Numbered from the stretch's first letter, positions 39,609-51,800 are shown. The stretch is 64,000 bases of DNA from Paulinella micropora (GCA_009731375.1 BJOX01000055.1:21471-85470), one strand, 5' to 3'. Program-made: numbers and translations. The notes: generated by a model from the letters alone, not told the origin.

Positions 39609-42173
39609 CGGATCAGTTGGAACGGGATGTTGGCCGAGCAGAGTGCTGTGAGGAGCACTTTGCAGAGGAGGCCATGCAACGCCTTAAGGAATACGAGGCC
39701 GATAAGGCCGCGTTGTGGGATGAGGATAAGGCGGAGCATGAGTGCTACTGTTGCCAAGCACATGCGGCACCGGCTGTCCGTACCTACGTGGAAGACCCGG
39801 GCGTGGAAACGGCTCCCGAACCGGAAGAGACCTTGGCCGAGCCGGTTACGGTGGCGGAGGGGTCAGGGCCGGATTCCACACCTTATGAGGGAGTCCAGGT
39901 AGAGGACGGTACAGTGCGCATTGCATCAATGGAGGCGTGGAGGCAGTGCCAGAGGGCCGACGAGGAGTACAAGGATTTGATCCAGTACTTTTTGGCGGGG
40001 GATGAGCTGTTGTTGACGGACAAGATCCGGGCACAGCTGAAGACTTTGGCATGGCGGGATGGCCTCCTATGGTACAAGGGCAAGGCGGCGGGCATGGCCA
40101 ATAACCCGCAGAAGTGGGTCTTATGGGTCCCGGCCAAACTGAGGCAGATGATTTACGTAGCGTCGCACGTGGTCCCGTTGGTGAATCACCCGGGGGTGCA
40201 GAGGACGCAGTGGATTATCAAAAGGAGGTTCTGGTGGGAGGGAATGGATCGGTTCATAAAGGAAAGGATCAAGGGTTGCACAACCTGTCTGATGAACAAG
40301 AGGCTCCCGGTGGAAGGGAAGATCCCGGTGGGTAAATTTACATTGCTGGAGAGACTCTTTGAGTTTCTGCATGTAGACCACGTGGGACCGTTGCCGCCGG
40401 TGGGGCCGGCGCAGGATAAGTTCTTGTTAACGGTCATAGACAGGGCCAGCAATTACGTCTGGGCGATACCAGTGCCTGACACAACGGCGGAGACGACGGC
40501 CAGGGAGCTGATCGATCGAGTCCTATGTGTGGTAGGGGTCCCCAAGACGATTTGCTCGGATAAAGGGCCAGCCTTTGATAACGAGCTTATGGCAAGGCTC
40601 GCGAAGTTTTATGGGGTTCACTGGCAGTACGTTACACCGTACAATCCGAGGGCGAACGGCAAGATTGAGCGGGTTCATAGACCGCTCAAGTCGGCTCTGA
40701 GGACCTACTGCAAGAAGAGTCAACTCTTGTGGAGGGAGGTAGTCCCGAGCTTTGTGTTCGCAATGAATGCGATGCCTTCGAAGGCGCTTGGGGCGGGGGC
40801 GGAATGTAGGTCCCCGTACCAGGTGGTGTATGGTCAAGAGCCGGTGATGCCCCAGCACCTGGTGTATCAGGATGGGCCTGGGCTTGGGATGGACGAGGAC
40901 GAGCTCTGGGGGGTCCGTATGCGTGTGTCCATGGAGGCAATGCAGGCGGTAAGGCAGGCGAGGCTGGCGGAGCAGGCCCGCAAGCTGAGTAAGGAACCCT
41001 TAGAGCAAGATTTGTCCATGGTGGTTTATAAGCCGGGGGACATTGTCATGTTGTGTTACCCGCAGGTCCCGAAGGGCATTTCATCTAAGATGTTTGTCCA
41101 TTGGAAGGGGCCTTATCAGGTGGTCCAACAGACAGGGCCTTTCAACTACCGGATTAGAGGCAGGGGGGAGAACAAAATTGTGAATGTTCGACGCCTCATT
41201 AAGTACGATCCGTTCCTGATGGAGAACGAGACGCTCCAAGAAGCGCTCGTCAGGGAAAAGGGGGAGTTTCAGGACCCTCCTAAATTGGGGACGGATAAGG
41301 AACCCGGTGGGGGTAAACCAGGGGAAAGGCAGGGCAAGGAGGGGGGGCAGGCACGGAGCTTCGGAGTGAGCGCGGGCCCAGCGATCCCGAAGGAGCCCGA
41401 AAGCGGGAAGAGGGGGTCAGAGACCAGTCGCAAGCCACCCACAGAGGCGGCTAAAAGGGCGGCAGATAATGATCTGATCTACTCTGAACCGGGGAGTAGG
41501 CCGGGGAAGCGTAGGAAGGTGGATGTGCAGACACAGCCGGAGGGGCCGGAGGTACCCTTGCAGGTGGAAGTCAAGCACAAGCTATGGAAGGAGGGAAATG
41601 AGGCACTGGGTATGACGTGGGTCTTGGATCAGTTCTATCTGGTCAGGCCCCCAGCCAGGTTCGTTACAAAGGGGGACAAGGACGTTCTCTTTGTGATGAA
41701 GGTGGTGGGGCTGGCTAAGGACTCGAGGAAGATTCGATCGTCAGAAAGTGCGCTTAGGAACCTTCCACCTATGCTGCAGTTTTACCGGTCTTGGGATAAG
41801 GATACGGTGGAGAACCGGATGTACCGCGAGTATGTCCCTGTATGGTGGGATGCGGCCAATAGGGAGGTATGGGATGCCAAGATTGATCCGGCCACACGGA
41901 AGGGGACAGGGATCATGAGGCGTGGACCATATCGGCGTGGCCGAAGGGGGTCTTAGATTGCCCTTCGAGCTACACGACGGGCACATCCCGCAGAAGATTT
42001 GGGACATGCTCAGAAAGAGCGGGGTTGACTTAAGGCTAATAGGGCCCGGGGTGCACATGCCACGGAGACGGTGCGTGGGAAGAAGCACCCGAGCCTTAAG
42101 TGAAGGGGGAACATCCGGGGGTGGAAAGAGGAATTGGAGATGGGTCGGGGGACAAAAGTTGGGCACACATTGA
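39605..42173 (+). pseudogene. Ty3 integrase plus conserved C-terminal domain (copy 2)
   Basis: The frame (39605-41956, 783 residues) has an acidic lead, an integrase zinc finger (SHVVPLVNHPGVQRT, then CTTCLMNKR) and the DDE core. Asp is in LHVDHVGPLP, Asp in CSDKGPAFD and Glu in NGKIERVHRPLK. An SH3-like segment follows (MFVHWKGPYQVVQQTG, then IVNVRRLIKYDPF). Beyond a long charged linker is the unassigned domain also found in copy 1: FYLVRPPARFV, PMLQFYRSWDKD and, after a shift near 41930, ISAWPKGVLDCPFELHDGHI. The stop is at 42171-42173. Confidence 0.8.
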
Positions 42174-42665
42174 CCATATGTGCGGGAAAACGGGTAGTGG
42201 GGATCCTACTCAACTGTAAAACTTTACGGACACAGTACAAATTAAAACTCGGCGAAAAGGCCATCGTCGTTTTAAGATTTGGACTTTGGGATTCGGTCAA
42301 TTCGGATCTCGGGGCCAAGGCACCATTCACATTTGACGGATTAGACAGGGTCCGATCGGTGGTCGATCGGGCTATGGGACTGTGACTTCAGAACAATCGC
42401 GCGCGTAGGGGTGAAGGTGTGGGCTAGTCGAGTACTACGTTCACTATCTTCGGGCAATATTAAGTCGTGGAACTTAGCCCACATGAAGCACACGCCTATA
42501 ATCTGTTGGATGGCTCTTGATAAGATTTGATCGAGAGTCGAGCGGGGTTTGCTCTTGGGATGGTGGACTGACGGCTGGGTTTCCCCAATATGCCGGTACT
42601 GACGGGATTATACGAGATATAGTCTCCCTTGGTATTACTCCAGACTTGAGATCCGAGCGATCTCA

Positions 42666-42681
42666 AAGGAGGGGGAAGGGG
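42666..42681 (+). promoter_or_regulatory. Polypurine tract (Ty3 copy 2)
   Basis: AAAGGAGGGGGAAGGGG directly precedes TGCTATGTAACACC. Plus-strand synthesis of LTR elements is primed from such tracts. Confidence 0.55.
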
Positions 42682-43080
42682 TGCTATGTAACACCCGCGG
42701 TATACTACATCGTTTTTACGCTATTGGTTTTGACGGGAATTCACTCTTGGAAGTGATTCCTTGTTATTAAATGTATTTTAAGATGAATTCTTATTACATT
42801 TCCGGTTCTGATTAATACTTCCGGTTTTAATGTTGCATTAGGAGATCGAGGCATGGAGGATAAGCTTAAAAGCTTATATCCCATATAGCCTTAAATGCTA
42901 AGTTTTACACTTAAGCGTTTACCGGAGTGGAAAAGGTTATTAGGATGTTAGATACACTGTTGTGTAGCATCCATATTGAATAACCTTCCACATTAATAGC
43001 GTTGACCCAATCCTCTTGTAGCAGATGTGGTATCCCATATGTAGGTTCTACCGGTCGGTAGAATGATGCAGCGAGTGTTC
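42682..43080 (+). repeat. Probable 3' LTR start (Ty3 copy 2)
   Basis: TGCTATGTAACACCCGCGG follows the polypurine tract and starts with TG, as LTRs do. The right border is not determined because no second LTR copy is in the window. Confidence 0.4.
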
Positions 43081-44385
43081 TCATTCAATATTCAAGATTT
43101 TGAGGTGCTGTCTGCGCAGAATTCAATGTTTCTAGTGGGAATGGCCTGTGCCTGGTTTAGCTTTCAGTTCATATAAGCTATTACTGTGATCTAGGGGTAT
43201 GTTCTGAATCTTGACTAACTAGTTTTCGACCTATGTTTTCCTAGTTTTTGTTTTATGCCGTACTTCTCTGCAAAAACCCTCTGGCAGGATTGCTCAACAT
43301 AACATTTGAATTCATTTGTGCACTTGTGCGTAAAAATGAGTGCAGAGTGCATCATGCACACAACATTTTTCAGTTAAAAACACCATACTTGCTATGTCCT
43401 GAAAAGTGAAAATAGAAGTCGATAATAAGGATTTCAAGAAAGGCATAAACCAAGTTTTCCGATGAAACCACTTGTGTCATGCTTGGTTTTGCTTAAAACA
43501 GCGTGGTTTGAACAAACACTCGCTGTGTCAAGATGGACCTCCGACAGACACTGGTGCAGCCGGCCCGTGAATTTCTGTTGGAAATGTTTGACAAGATCAT
43601 GCCAATTCCCGGAGAGGAAACCAGAAAAATTTCCAAAAAATATTTGGAACAAACAGGCCTATCGACATACGTAGCCTTTGAAGTGAAGGCCGCACAATTT
43701 TTTTTTATTTGACGGTTTTTGCGGGGTCGAGATTGGTAAAAGTCGTGTCTCTTGAGAGTTTTGTGTTTTTTTCTGTGTATTTCTCATGCATACTTTCACG
43801 TCCCGTGGTCTTGTACAGTCGTTCCAAACGTTGTGCCCATGCTGTCTGCAAAATGGTTTGTTGTAAACTTATCTGTAGCATGTGTTGTTCCCTTTTCCCT
43901 GAAGTACTTTTTTGCACCTGTCCTGTATCGCTCCTATATGTGTTGTGTGTGCTTTTCTTGGAATGTTATGTGCTGAATCTATTCACAATCACATGGTCTT
44001 TGTTTTGCATATGTTCAAATCCTGCTCCTTTCTTTGTAACCCTGCTGTTGGTGACCTGTTCTGGGCTCCAGACAGGCTAAAAAAATCGTAAGTGAGATTT
44101 TTACAGATTTTCAATTTTTTCTGCACTTTCTGCACAAAATGTTTTTATTAAATAGTCTCTTTGATTTCCTTCACTTTCTGTACTAGTACCGGCCTTGTAT
44201 TTAAATAAAAAAAATCGAGTGAGGGCCTTATGCCCTAGCTGACTTTGGCCGGTTTGTGTGCAGGCTTAAGGTTACCTTTTTGTAAAAAAACTTTGTACAT
44301 TTAATTATAAGCATACAGAGAAAGATATTATATAAAAATTTATTGAAGAGCATACTGGGAACACTATGAAAACTGACTTTGATTT
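43081..44385. other. A/T-rich spacer, nothing recognised
   Basis: About 1.3 kb between the Ty3 3' region and the Copia 5' LTR. Open frames are short, Cys/Phe-rich and without known motifs. No repeat partner was seen in the window. Confidence 0.4.
44381..44385. repeat. Target site duplication GATTT (left)
   Basis: GATTT flanks the left LTR and recurs at 54128-54132, as expected from integrase-mediated insertion with a 5-bp duplication. Confidence 0.85.
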
Positions 44386-44578
44386 TGTTGGAACTAATAA
44401 TTAATATTAATAGTTGCGGGCCGGCCGTATCGGAGTAACGGTATCGTAAGGCCATTACTTTGATCCGGCCAGTCTATTTACGTGGCGCGGCTGTTGGCGC
44501 CTTCCTCATTAAAGTTGTATTGCATGTTGTGAGATTAGTAGCTAGCGTAGATTGCTTTATTAATACAGTAGTCTAACA
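44386..44578 (+). repeat. Copia 5' LTR
   Basis: 193 bp starting TGTTGGAACTAATAATTAAT and ending AGTAGTCTAACA. It matches the 3' LTR except for about two positions (GTTGCGGG against GTTACGGG; GTTGTGAG against GTTGCGAG). Confidence 0.93.
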
Positions 44579-44592
44579 GGTTATCGAGCCTT
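44579..44592 (+). promoter_or_regulatory. Candidate primer binding site
   Basis: GGTTATCGAGCCTTG directly follows the 5' LTR. It resembles a tRNA-complementary site, but the tRNA cannot be assigned. Some Copia elements prime from an internal half-tRNA. Confidence 0.35.
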
Positions 44593-44958
44593 GATTAGTG
44601 AACTCTGCGCAGGCAGCTTTAATCATTGCACTTAGTCCGACAGAAGAGGCAGTAGGCCTTCTAGAGGAAAAGTGCTTAGAATCGACGTGTTGTAGACAGT
44701 CGACGTTATTGCGTGGGAAGGCAGAAGGCGCCCACAACCAACGTGTCTTGTGGCTAGACAGACGTAGCACAGACACACCAACCTATCCACCCCCTAATAA
44801 TAATCCACCTATTTCTACTTAACCGTAGAGATATCTTGGTAGTTCGAGTCCTCCTCCTACCTTCCGCACTTTGGCTTTCAGCCTAGCTCACACTATGCTT
44901 AAGATATCGACGAAAGGGTTCAAAGCAGACCCCCCCCCCCCCCCCCCCCCCCCCCCCC

Positions 44959-44968
44959 NNNNNNNNNN
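44959..44968. other. Assembly gap (10 N) in Copia leader or gag start
   Basis: Preceded by about 28 C. Confidence 0.95.
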
Positions 44969-47900
44969 AATTGGGAATTCACATTCATTGCTGTTCTGGG
45001 GGCACATGACCCTCTAGCAATTGGGGAGCTACCCTCCCATAACCGACACCCTCTTTATTTACAAGCGAGGCAGGCATCTGCTTTCGCTCAGCCTAACACA
45101 ACTCTCACCTTCACTGCACCCATCTCATCCCCAGTTGATTCTGATGATGAAGAAACAGACGAGAGTAGTAAGACAGCAGTAAAGAAAGAGGAAGAAAAGA
45201 GAAAAGTTAAGACACCAACCCTGAAAGTTGAGACGGAAGACGTACCTACCTCTCTCACTCAAGAACAAGATGAAGAACAAGAACGAAAGGAGAAGAAGAA
45301 AAGTGTAGCAGACTCGGTTCCCGTTGTCACATTCCCATCTGCTCCCAGCTCACAGCTTGCTTCATCTACTGCTACCGCTAGCTACTATGGTCAGTTAGAA
45401 GAGAGAGAAAGAGCAAAACGCATCCATCTCATCTTTATTCTTTTAATTCAGTCCTGTGTCAAGGACAAGGAAGCCATGTCTGTCATTAGGACGGCTGGCA
45501 CAGACGGAGTTAAGTGCTTTATGGCGCTTAAGAAAAGATATGGGGTTCTGGACATTGTCAGGTGGAAGGAGAGACAGCAATTCATTGACTCTGCCTACCC
45601 CAAAAAGATCCAAGATGTTAGGTCTTGGTTGACTCTATTCCATACCAATATTGCTGAGCAAGAGGCAATAATGACAGTTTCGTACCCCGAACAGGTTAAG
45701 ATAGAGCTTATTTTGAAGAAATTAGAACACCTGACAGATTTCGATCTCTTCCGACACCTAACCTCTACCTTACTTCCTGAAAACCGGCCGGATTGGGCTC
45801 AATTCCTAAAGCAGATAGAGCAGATCGCCCAGACAGCTGAATCGAAAGCCAAGACGAAGAGACTTTATTCGTCAGGGGGCGGTTTCAGTTCCCTGCCGTC
45901 TAAATCCTCGTCTGGCTCTGGGACTAAGAGTGACCCTATTACGGTTAACCTAATGGGTAACCAACGTAGAGGCACTAGGGAGTACCCCTGTTTCAACTGT
46001 AAAGGTAATCACCAGCTCAAAATCTGCCTTGTCCCCTGCTCCCTCCCTGAATGTCCGAGGGATGGACATGTCCCAGTCAATTGCCCGGTGAGGAAGAAGG
46101 CAGCCAGGATAGTGGCGATAGCGAGAGGGGTAGGGGAGAACCGAGCTAGGACAGGAGGGAGTCAGCCGAAGCCAAAAGAGAGTCGAACTAGGACTAGAGA
46201 TAGACCTAGGGAGAGAAGCAGGACAAGTAGGCAAAAGAAAGGAGCAGAGAAGGGAAGGAGAAAATTGAAGACAGCTGACTTCATCAAGAAGAGCACTCCG
46301 AAAGATAAGACGATAAGTCTGAATGCAGGAGGCTCGGACTCCTCTTCTTCAGAGAATTCTGAAGAAGAAGAAGAGGAGTCTGAATCTCCTGAGTCAGAAG
46401 ACGAATACAACACAGCTCACGAAGAAAGTGAGACAGGAGAGATTGAGGAAGATTTGGTGAGCATCAATCATATGTTGAACATGAGCATAAACATGATAGA
46501 GAAAGAGGAGTCAGATGATGACGCACAAGATACCACATCTGAAAGTTCAGACACCCTCGCATCACAATTATCGCCACCACATGCATATGAACAGAAAGGA
46601 GAAAGAACCCCAACATCCACCCCTTTCTATCTCCCTCGTCGTCCTAATGTCGTCCCAAGTCACCTACCTCCTGCCCTGAAAGACAACCTTTTCTGGAACC
46701 AGGTCGACTTGATCGGAGACCCAACTCCTCTGGGAGTGATCTACTCCTTGGAGGGGTCTTGGGGACTCCGACGAGTTATTGGGGGTTACAAGAAGGTCCT
46801 CTTTAAGCCCAGCAGTCTTGGAAACCCTTACTTGCGTGAGGGTACCGGTCCCCTTCTCAACCTCTGGGGAAAACCTCTACGTTCGTGGTCAAAACCATCA
46901 GCCTCCAAGCAATGTGAGGGTTTTACCTCTTCCGGAGCTCGGTGTAAATGGAAGCTTGGGGCCGCCCTGAGTAAGAAACCGGGAGCTGATTGCGTGCAAA
47001 GGATGGATAAGGACGGGTGCGACTTTTGCTCACATCATATCTCAGCCGAACGAACCAGGGACGAGATTCTTTCGACTATTCGCACCGAACTCAATCATGG
47101 ACAGGCACCATGGGAAAAGAGCCTAGTTCTTGCCCCGATGAATTGGATAATGCGGCAATGGGTGAAACGCGAAACCGACCCTATCCCAACAGCCCCTCCG
47201 GCAACCGGTACCAGCAGCTCGAGCAGTTCTTCCTCTTCGTACCCCTCGCCTCCGGCATCCGGTGTTAGCAGCTCTAGTAGCTCTTCATCTTTACACCTAT
47301 CATCCCAAGAACTTACTTCTGCACCTACATCTTCTGCTGTTTATGGAACACCGAATAAACCCCCTGTTGTTCAAAGTGTTGTTTCATCTTCCACTCCTAC
47401 TTCTACGTCATCTTCATCTTCTTCTTCTACACCCTCATCACCTTCTGTTGTCAGGCATAATCTCCCTGCTGCAACATCACAACGCTCTCTTTCATACAAA
47501 GAAAAGAACGAGAGCGTTGGGGTTGCAGCAGAGGGACACACTCATGCCAGAGGAAAGAAGAAAAGAGCGAAAGAGAAGTCAGAGAGAGAAGAGGCAGAAG
47601 AAGAGAGAGAAGGGGAAGAGACTGTATCTGCATCTCCACTTCAATCATCAGAACCTTCAGACAACGAAGAAGAAAGATTCCCACACCGTCGTCCATCACC
47701 TCCACATCGAAATTCACCTCAACATCAACCGCAACCACTCATCTCACCTACATTGTCAGACGAGGAGAAGCATAGGGAGAGATTCAGGATTGAGCAAGAC
47801 AGAAGCATAGCATGGAGGTGGGATGAAGGAAAGATGGTGAGAGTAGGAGGGAATGGAGAAATTCCCTCAATCGAGGAGGTGAGAAGATTGTTTAATGCGT

Positions 47901-48055
47901 TAGTACAGGGAGCTAGGAACCTGGAGGTAAGAGATTCCCTAATTACCGGAGCGAATGGTGAGGTTGACGAATTCTATGATGAATTTTACGTGGATATTCA
48001 AAATTTCGTTATCTCTAGGGCACACAAATGGAAAAATCCCTTTGCGAGGGGATAG
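44969..48055 (+). CDS. Copia gag
   Basis: An ATG at 45476 opens 859 residues, but the same frame is readable upstream back to the gap with acidic, Lys/Glu-rich sequence, so the real start may be lost. The capsid-like part has VRWKERQQFIDSAYP and SWLTLFHTNIAEQEAIM. A Cys-rich finger (YPCFNCKGNHQLKICLVPC, about residue 171) may bind RNA. A long acidic and Ser-rich region follows. A second Cys/His cluster (CEGFTSSGARCKWKLG, then CDFCSHH, about 480-525) is unusual for gag and may be a second zinc-binding site. The tail is Ser/Pro-rich, then charged. Unusually long for Copia gag. It overlaps the pol frame by 28 bases. Confidence 0.75.
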   Translation, partial: NWEFTFIAVLGAHDPLAIGELPSHNRHPLYLQARQASAFAQPNTTLTFTAPISSPVDSDDEETDESSKTAVKKEEEKRKVKTPTLKVETEDVPTSLTQEQDEEQERKEKKKSVADSVPVVTFPSAPSSQLASSTATASYYGQLEERERAKRIHLIFILLIQSCVKDKEAMSVIRTAGTDGVKCFMALKKRYGVLDIVRWKERQQFIDSAYPKKIQDVRSWLTLFHTNIAEQEAIMTVSYPEQVKIELILKKLEHLTDFDLFRHLTSTLLPENRPDWAQFLKQIEQIAQTAESKAKTKRLYSSGGGFSSLPSKSSSGSGTKSDPITVNLMGNQRRGTREYPCFNCKGNHQLKICLVPCSLPECPRDGHVPVNCPVRKKAARIVAIARGVGENRARTGGSQPKPKESRTRTRDRPRERSRTSRQKKGAEKGRRKLKTADFIKKSTPKDKTISLNAGGSDSSSSENSEEEEEESESPESEDEYNTAHEESETGEIEEDLVSINHMLNMSINMIEKEESDDDAQDTTSESSDTLASQLSPPHAYEQKGERTPTSTPFYLPRRPNVVPSHLPPALKDNLFWNQVDLIGDPTPLGVIYSLEGSWGLRRVIGGYKKVLFKPSSLGNPYLREGTGPLLNLWGKPLRSWSKPSASKQCEGFTSSGARCKWKLGAALSKKPGADCVQRMDKDGCDFCSHHISAERTRDEILSTIRTELNHGQAPWEKSLVLAPMNWIMRQWVKRETDPIPTAPPATGTSSSSSSSSSYPSPPASGVSSSSSSSSLHLSSQELTSAPTSSAVYGTPNKPPVVQSVVSSSTPTSTSSSSSSSTPSSPSVVRHNLPAATSQRSLSYKEKNESVGVAAEGHTHARGKKKRAKEKSEREEAEEEREGEETVSASPLQSSEPSDNEEERFPHRRPSPPHRNSPQHQPQPLISPTLSDEEKHRERFRIEQDRSIAWRWDEGKMVRVGGNGEIPSIEEVRRLFNALVQGARNLEVRDSLITGANGEVDEFYDEFYVDIQNFVISRAHKWKNPFARG

Positions 48056-48801
48056 TTGCAGGATCCACACATCTCCAGGATCAACTAAGGGAATACCAGG
48101 ATTATCTAGACCGGATAGGGTTAGGGCAAAACAACAACGACATACCATCCTCATCTAATCGTTCACGTTCATGGCAATCATCTCCATCTGACCAGTGCAC
48201 AGTTATGATGCATGAGAAACAAGAAGATGGGGACGTGACGTCCGAGAAAGACGAAGACGAACCTCACGACACACCAGAAAGGAGTGAGGAGAGTGACACA
48301 CCTGAAAGGAGTGTGAGTGAGATGGTGTGGTTTGATGATAGCGGAGCTAGCGAGTCGCAGTCACCCCATAAGGATGCCTTCGTGAGGCTGAAACACAACC
48401 CTCAAAAGTTCAAGATAGCGAAGGGGAGTATTAGGACAGAGTTCAAAGGCAAAGTTTTAATGACTTTGTCGGGAGCCAACGGAGAGACGGTTAAAGTCTA
48501 TGACTCCCACACCACCTACAATCCCCACCTGAACTATGGGTTGGTCGCAACCTCTGCTTGGACTAAACGTGGGTTGTCAGTTGTTCATCAGAACAATCAG
48601 GTGATTGTTCTGCGGTCCCCGGTTCGAATCAAGGAGGAACAGATAGTGGTTAGGGGGAGGTCCCTCAACAATCTGTTCGTTTTCGATCCCCCGGGGATGG
48701 CCCCGTTGGATCCCAACCAACAGTATGACCCGGTTCCCCTCCAGAAGCATAATGTGAAAGTTGGTGGTGATGGAACATCACCAGCTTCGATCTCGTTCTG
48801 A
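48028..48801 (+). CDS. Copia protease region
   Basis: This frame starts in the last 28 bases of gag, at -1 relative to gag, so pol expression could use frameshifting or internal initiation. I see no classic slippery heptamer. The aspartic protease signature MVWFDDSGASE lies near residue 100 and retains Asp-Ser-Gly. Downstream come NYGLVATSAWTKRGLSVVHQ and NNLFVFDPPG, typical of the protease fold and its junction to integrase. The TGA at 48799-48801 separates it from the integrase frame, which is the same frame. This is a readthrough site, a point mutation or an assembly error. Confidence 0.75.
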   Translation: MEKSLCEGIVAGSTHLQDQLREYQDYLDRIGLGQNNNDIPSSSNRSRSWQSSPSDQCTVMMHEKQEDGDVTSEKDEDEPHDTPERSEESDTPERSVSEMVWFDDSGASESQSPHKDAFVRLKHNPQKFKIAKGSIRTEFKGKVLMTLSGANGETVKVYDSHTTYNPHLNYGLVATSAWTKRGLSVVHQNNQVIVLRSPVRIKEEQIVVRGRSLNNLFVFDPPGMAPLDPNQQYDPVPLQKHNVKVGGDGTSPASISF

Positions 48802-48840
48802 CTTCCCCCTCGTCACCCCACTCAACCTTTTGCTCTCCCT

Positions 48841-51800
48841 GTGTATGACGATGTATATTGTGACATCATCCCGTGTATTTGTGGATGGGGATGTCACGAC
48901 CATAAACCGTATATTCCGTTTGCGCACGAAACGAACACGGAAAAAGGAGAATCTTTGCAAAGTCCGGATTGTTGTTATCAGACTAAGATAGGTAATTCAT
49001 GTATACACACCTCACGAACGCATGAACATGATGTTAACTGTCGCATGTCTAACGCTTTGCATCCTGTCGTACGCCCCACACATAGTGAACGAATTCACGC
49101 CACTGTGTTTCATCGCATGTGTAAACATAGAGGGGTGAAAGCTATGGAGAGAATGGCTCACTATATGGGTGTAAAGATAGTAGGGGTAGGGTGGCGAGAG
49201 AGGATTATGAAGTGTGAGTACTGTCTGCGTAATAAGATTAAGAAAGTACCACATTTCCACAAGAACCACCACGTAGTTGAACATCTTCCCGGAACTCACA
49301 TTTCCATGGACACCCAAGGGTGGTGGAATACAACTTCGTGGGATGGAAAGAGATATAAATTTACGGTCAAATGTCTCGCTTCCAATTTCGAGCTCGACTA
49401 TTATCTCGGTCATATTAAGAACGAATTCTTTCCGTGTTTTACCAAAGCGATTGCGTTTTTCGAGAGCCATACAAATCGGAAAGTCAAATTCATCACGTGC
49501 GACCAAGAGTATGGTCGTTATGACATTTTTCGGGAATGGATAGATACCCAGCAACCTATCTTAATTGAGGCCCCTACGGCCGAGAAACAGGCAGTCTCTA
49601 AGATAGAAAGGTCCCACCAAACTAATGGTGGACCTGCTAGGGCTATGTTAAGTGACTCCGAACTTCCCCATAAGTTTTGGACGGAAATGGAGAAAAACGC
49701 TACATATATCAATAATCTGCTTCCGATAGCACAGGGGCCCTTTAAGGGCAAGTCCCCCTTTGAAATCATTCACAACCGCAAACCCTACCTTCATCATCTG
49801 CGCCCCACTGGTTGCGCTGCCGTGATGAAGGTTAAGGCGCGTAGAGGGAAAGGTGAAAGGGGAAAGAAAGTTATCTTTTTAGGTTACGAACGTAATACCG
49901 GATATTATCGGGTTTATGATCCTATTGCACGGGTAATACACGGTAATGTCCGGGATGTTATGTTTGATGTATGGAAACTGGGAAAACGAGAGGCCTCGAA
50001 AAGCCTCCAAGGAACAGCAGAGGGGGATACGTTTTCGGTCGAATGGGTTTCGTCCACACCCTCTGCCGTTCCCAAACCAGATGATATACCTCCTGAAGAG
50101 AATGTTAGCGTCGACGTCCCATATACTTATATTGAACCCACTGCATCTAATAATGTAGCCGATTCTAATATTAGTATAGGTACTAAGACAGCCCCTACTG
50201 CTTCTGCTATGCCCCTGAAAGGAACTGAGAATGATGATTCTGATGATGTTGCAGAATGTAATGTCGATAATAATCATAATCAGGAGTTTAGCAATCTCCC
50301 TGACCTCATTCCTCCCACACCGCGTAGCGACAAGGGTGGGGATCAGGGGGAGAAAAGTAGTAAAGTAGTGGGGAAAAGGGGGAGAAATCCCAAGGTAAAG
50401 ATCGTGCTGACCGGGAAACCTATCCAAATTCCCGCACGAGCTTTCGGAGAAGGATGGGCGAAAGCCACTTACGGTAATAAGTGGGATTCTACGGTAAGAA
50501 AGGGAGTTACGCTCGAACCGTCTGCCCCTGTAGCACGGAGAAAGAAAAGATTCCCAGCCCATAACGTTAAGTTCGACGATGGTAGTATTGAAAAAATCTT
50601 GGACTCCGAAATCTTACGGTACGAAGCTTCAGGGGGAGAGATTCCCTTGTCACTTCTGCCGCAGGCCTCCCCACCGGCTACTCGCGAACCGGCACGTCCC
50701 GAACAGGACACTGTTGGTGAGTTCAGCCATGCTGAGGGGGAGAGAGTTGAGGTAGCCGCTGAAAAAGCCAAACACCCCCCAGGATGGAGATCTCATGAGC
50801 AAGCTAACATTTCCCATGAGAACATCGTCACCGGGGGGAGAGTGAGAAAGCATATATCTGTCTGCGAGATTAGACAAGAGAGATGCGATTATTGCTTGGT
50901 TACTGAACAGATCCCCGATTTTCCCGTCGAACAGAAACCGAAAGATAGAAGACATGCTAGAGAAAGAGAAGTCAAACAGCAAGAAGAGCTTAAAGCTTTT
51001 AAATGGAGAGAGGAGAGTGAGGCGAAAAGATCAGGAACACCGATTATACCTTTGAAATGGATAGACACCGTTAAGCAGCAAGGAACGGATGACGAATATC
51101 ACAAAGCTAGAATCACCCTGAGAGGGGACCTCCTGAAAGCGGGGCTGCAATATGACCCCAAACGCACCTACTCTCCCACCGCACATCACCGCACTATTCT
51201 CCTCATCATCGCTTACGCTGCTTGCTTTGGCATAGACTTATGGCTCATCGATTTTACCACCGCATATCTACATGCTAAGATGCCCTATGATATCTATGTA
51301 AAACCTCCCCCGGGGTTTGAACGAGAAGGCTTTCTATGGCTCCTCAAGAAAGCCCTCTACGGTCACCCCGAGGCTGGTAGGCTATGGTATAATCTGATGT
51401 CTGGAGAGCTAATTAAGAAACAAGCTTTTGTCACCTTCTCTCTTGATCAAGCTTCTTTCATTAAACATGCCCCAGACCCCATAAGAACCCAGCTTCTTTC
51501 CTTTCACGTCGATGACGGTTTACACGCAGCTAGTGAGGCTAGGCATACTAAACTCGTAGAGAGCCTGAAAGGGCACGGGTTTAGGTGCAAGAACTTAGGT
51601 AGAGCAACGGAGTTTAAGAATATCCAGATCGTACAGTCTGGAAAAGGGATTCTTTTGCATCAGAGAAAGTATGAGCTCTTAATCTTGAATGAGTTAGAGT
51701 ACTTGAAGGAAGTCCCCGCTAAAACCCCCTTTAACTCTGAGAACCCCGCCCCCTTGAAAGCAGGCCACCGCTTGCTGAAGTACGACCTTAGGTGTCTCAT

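Larger units (their letters stand above)
33740..43080 (+). mobile_element. Ty3/gypsy retrotransposon copy 2
   Basis: Gag, protease-like, RT, RNase H, integrase and C-terminal domain lie in order on the plus strand. A purine tract (AAAGGAGGGGGAAGGGG, 42666-42681) is followed by TGCTATGTAACACCCG, a plausible 3' LTR start. No 5' LTR is found before 33740, so the left end is truncated or lost. The 3' LTR end cannot be fixed without a second copy; 43080 is a guess. Four frameshifts break pol. Confidence 0.8.

Noticed and set aside
39536-41000. Minus-strand frames within the Ty3 pol
   Set aside because: Shadows of the real plus-strand pol frame.
43709-44080. Cys/Phe-rich frame of 123 residues
   Set aside because: No start context, domain or neighbour supports it. 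Composition follows the T-rich strand.
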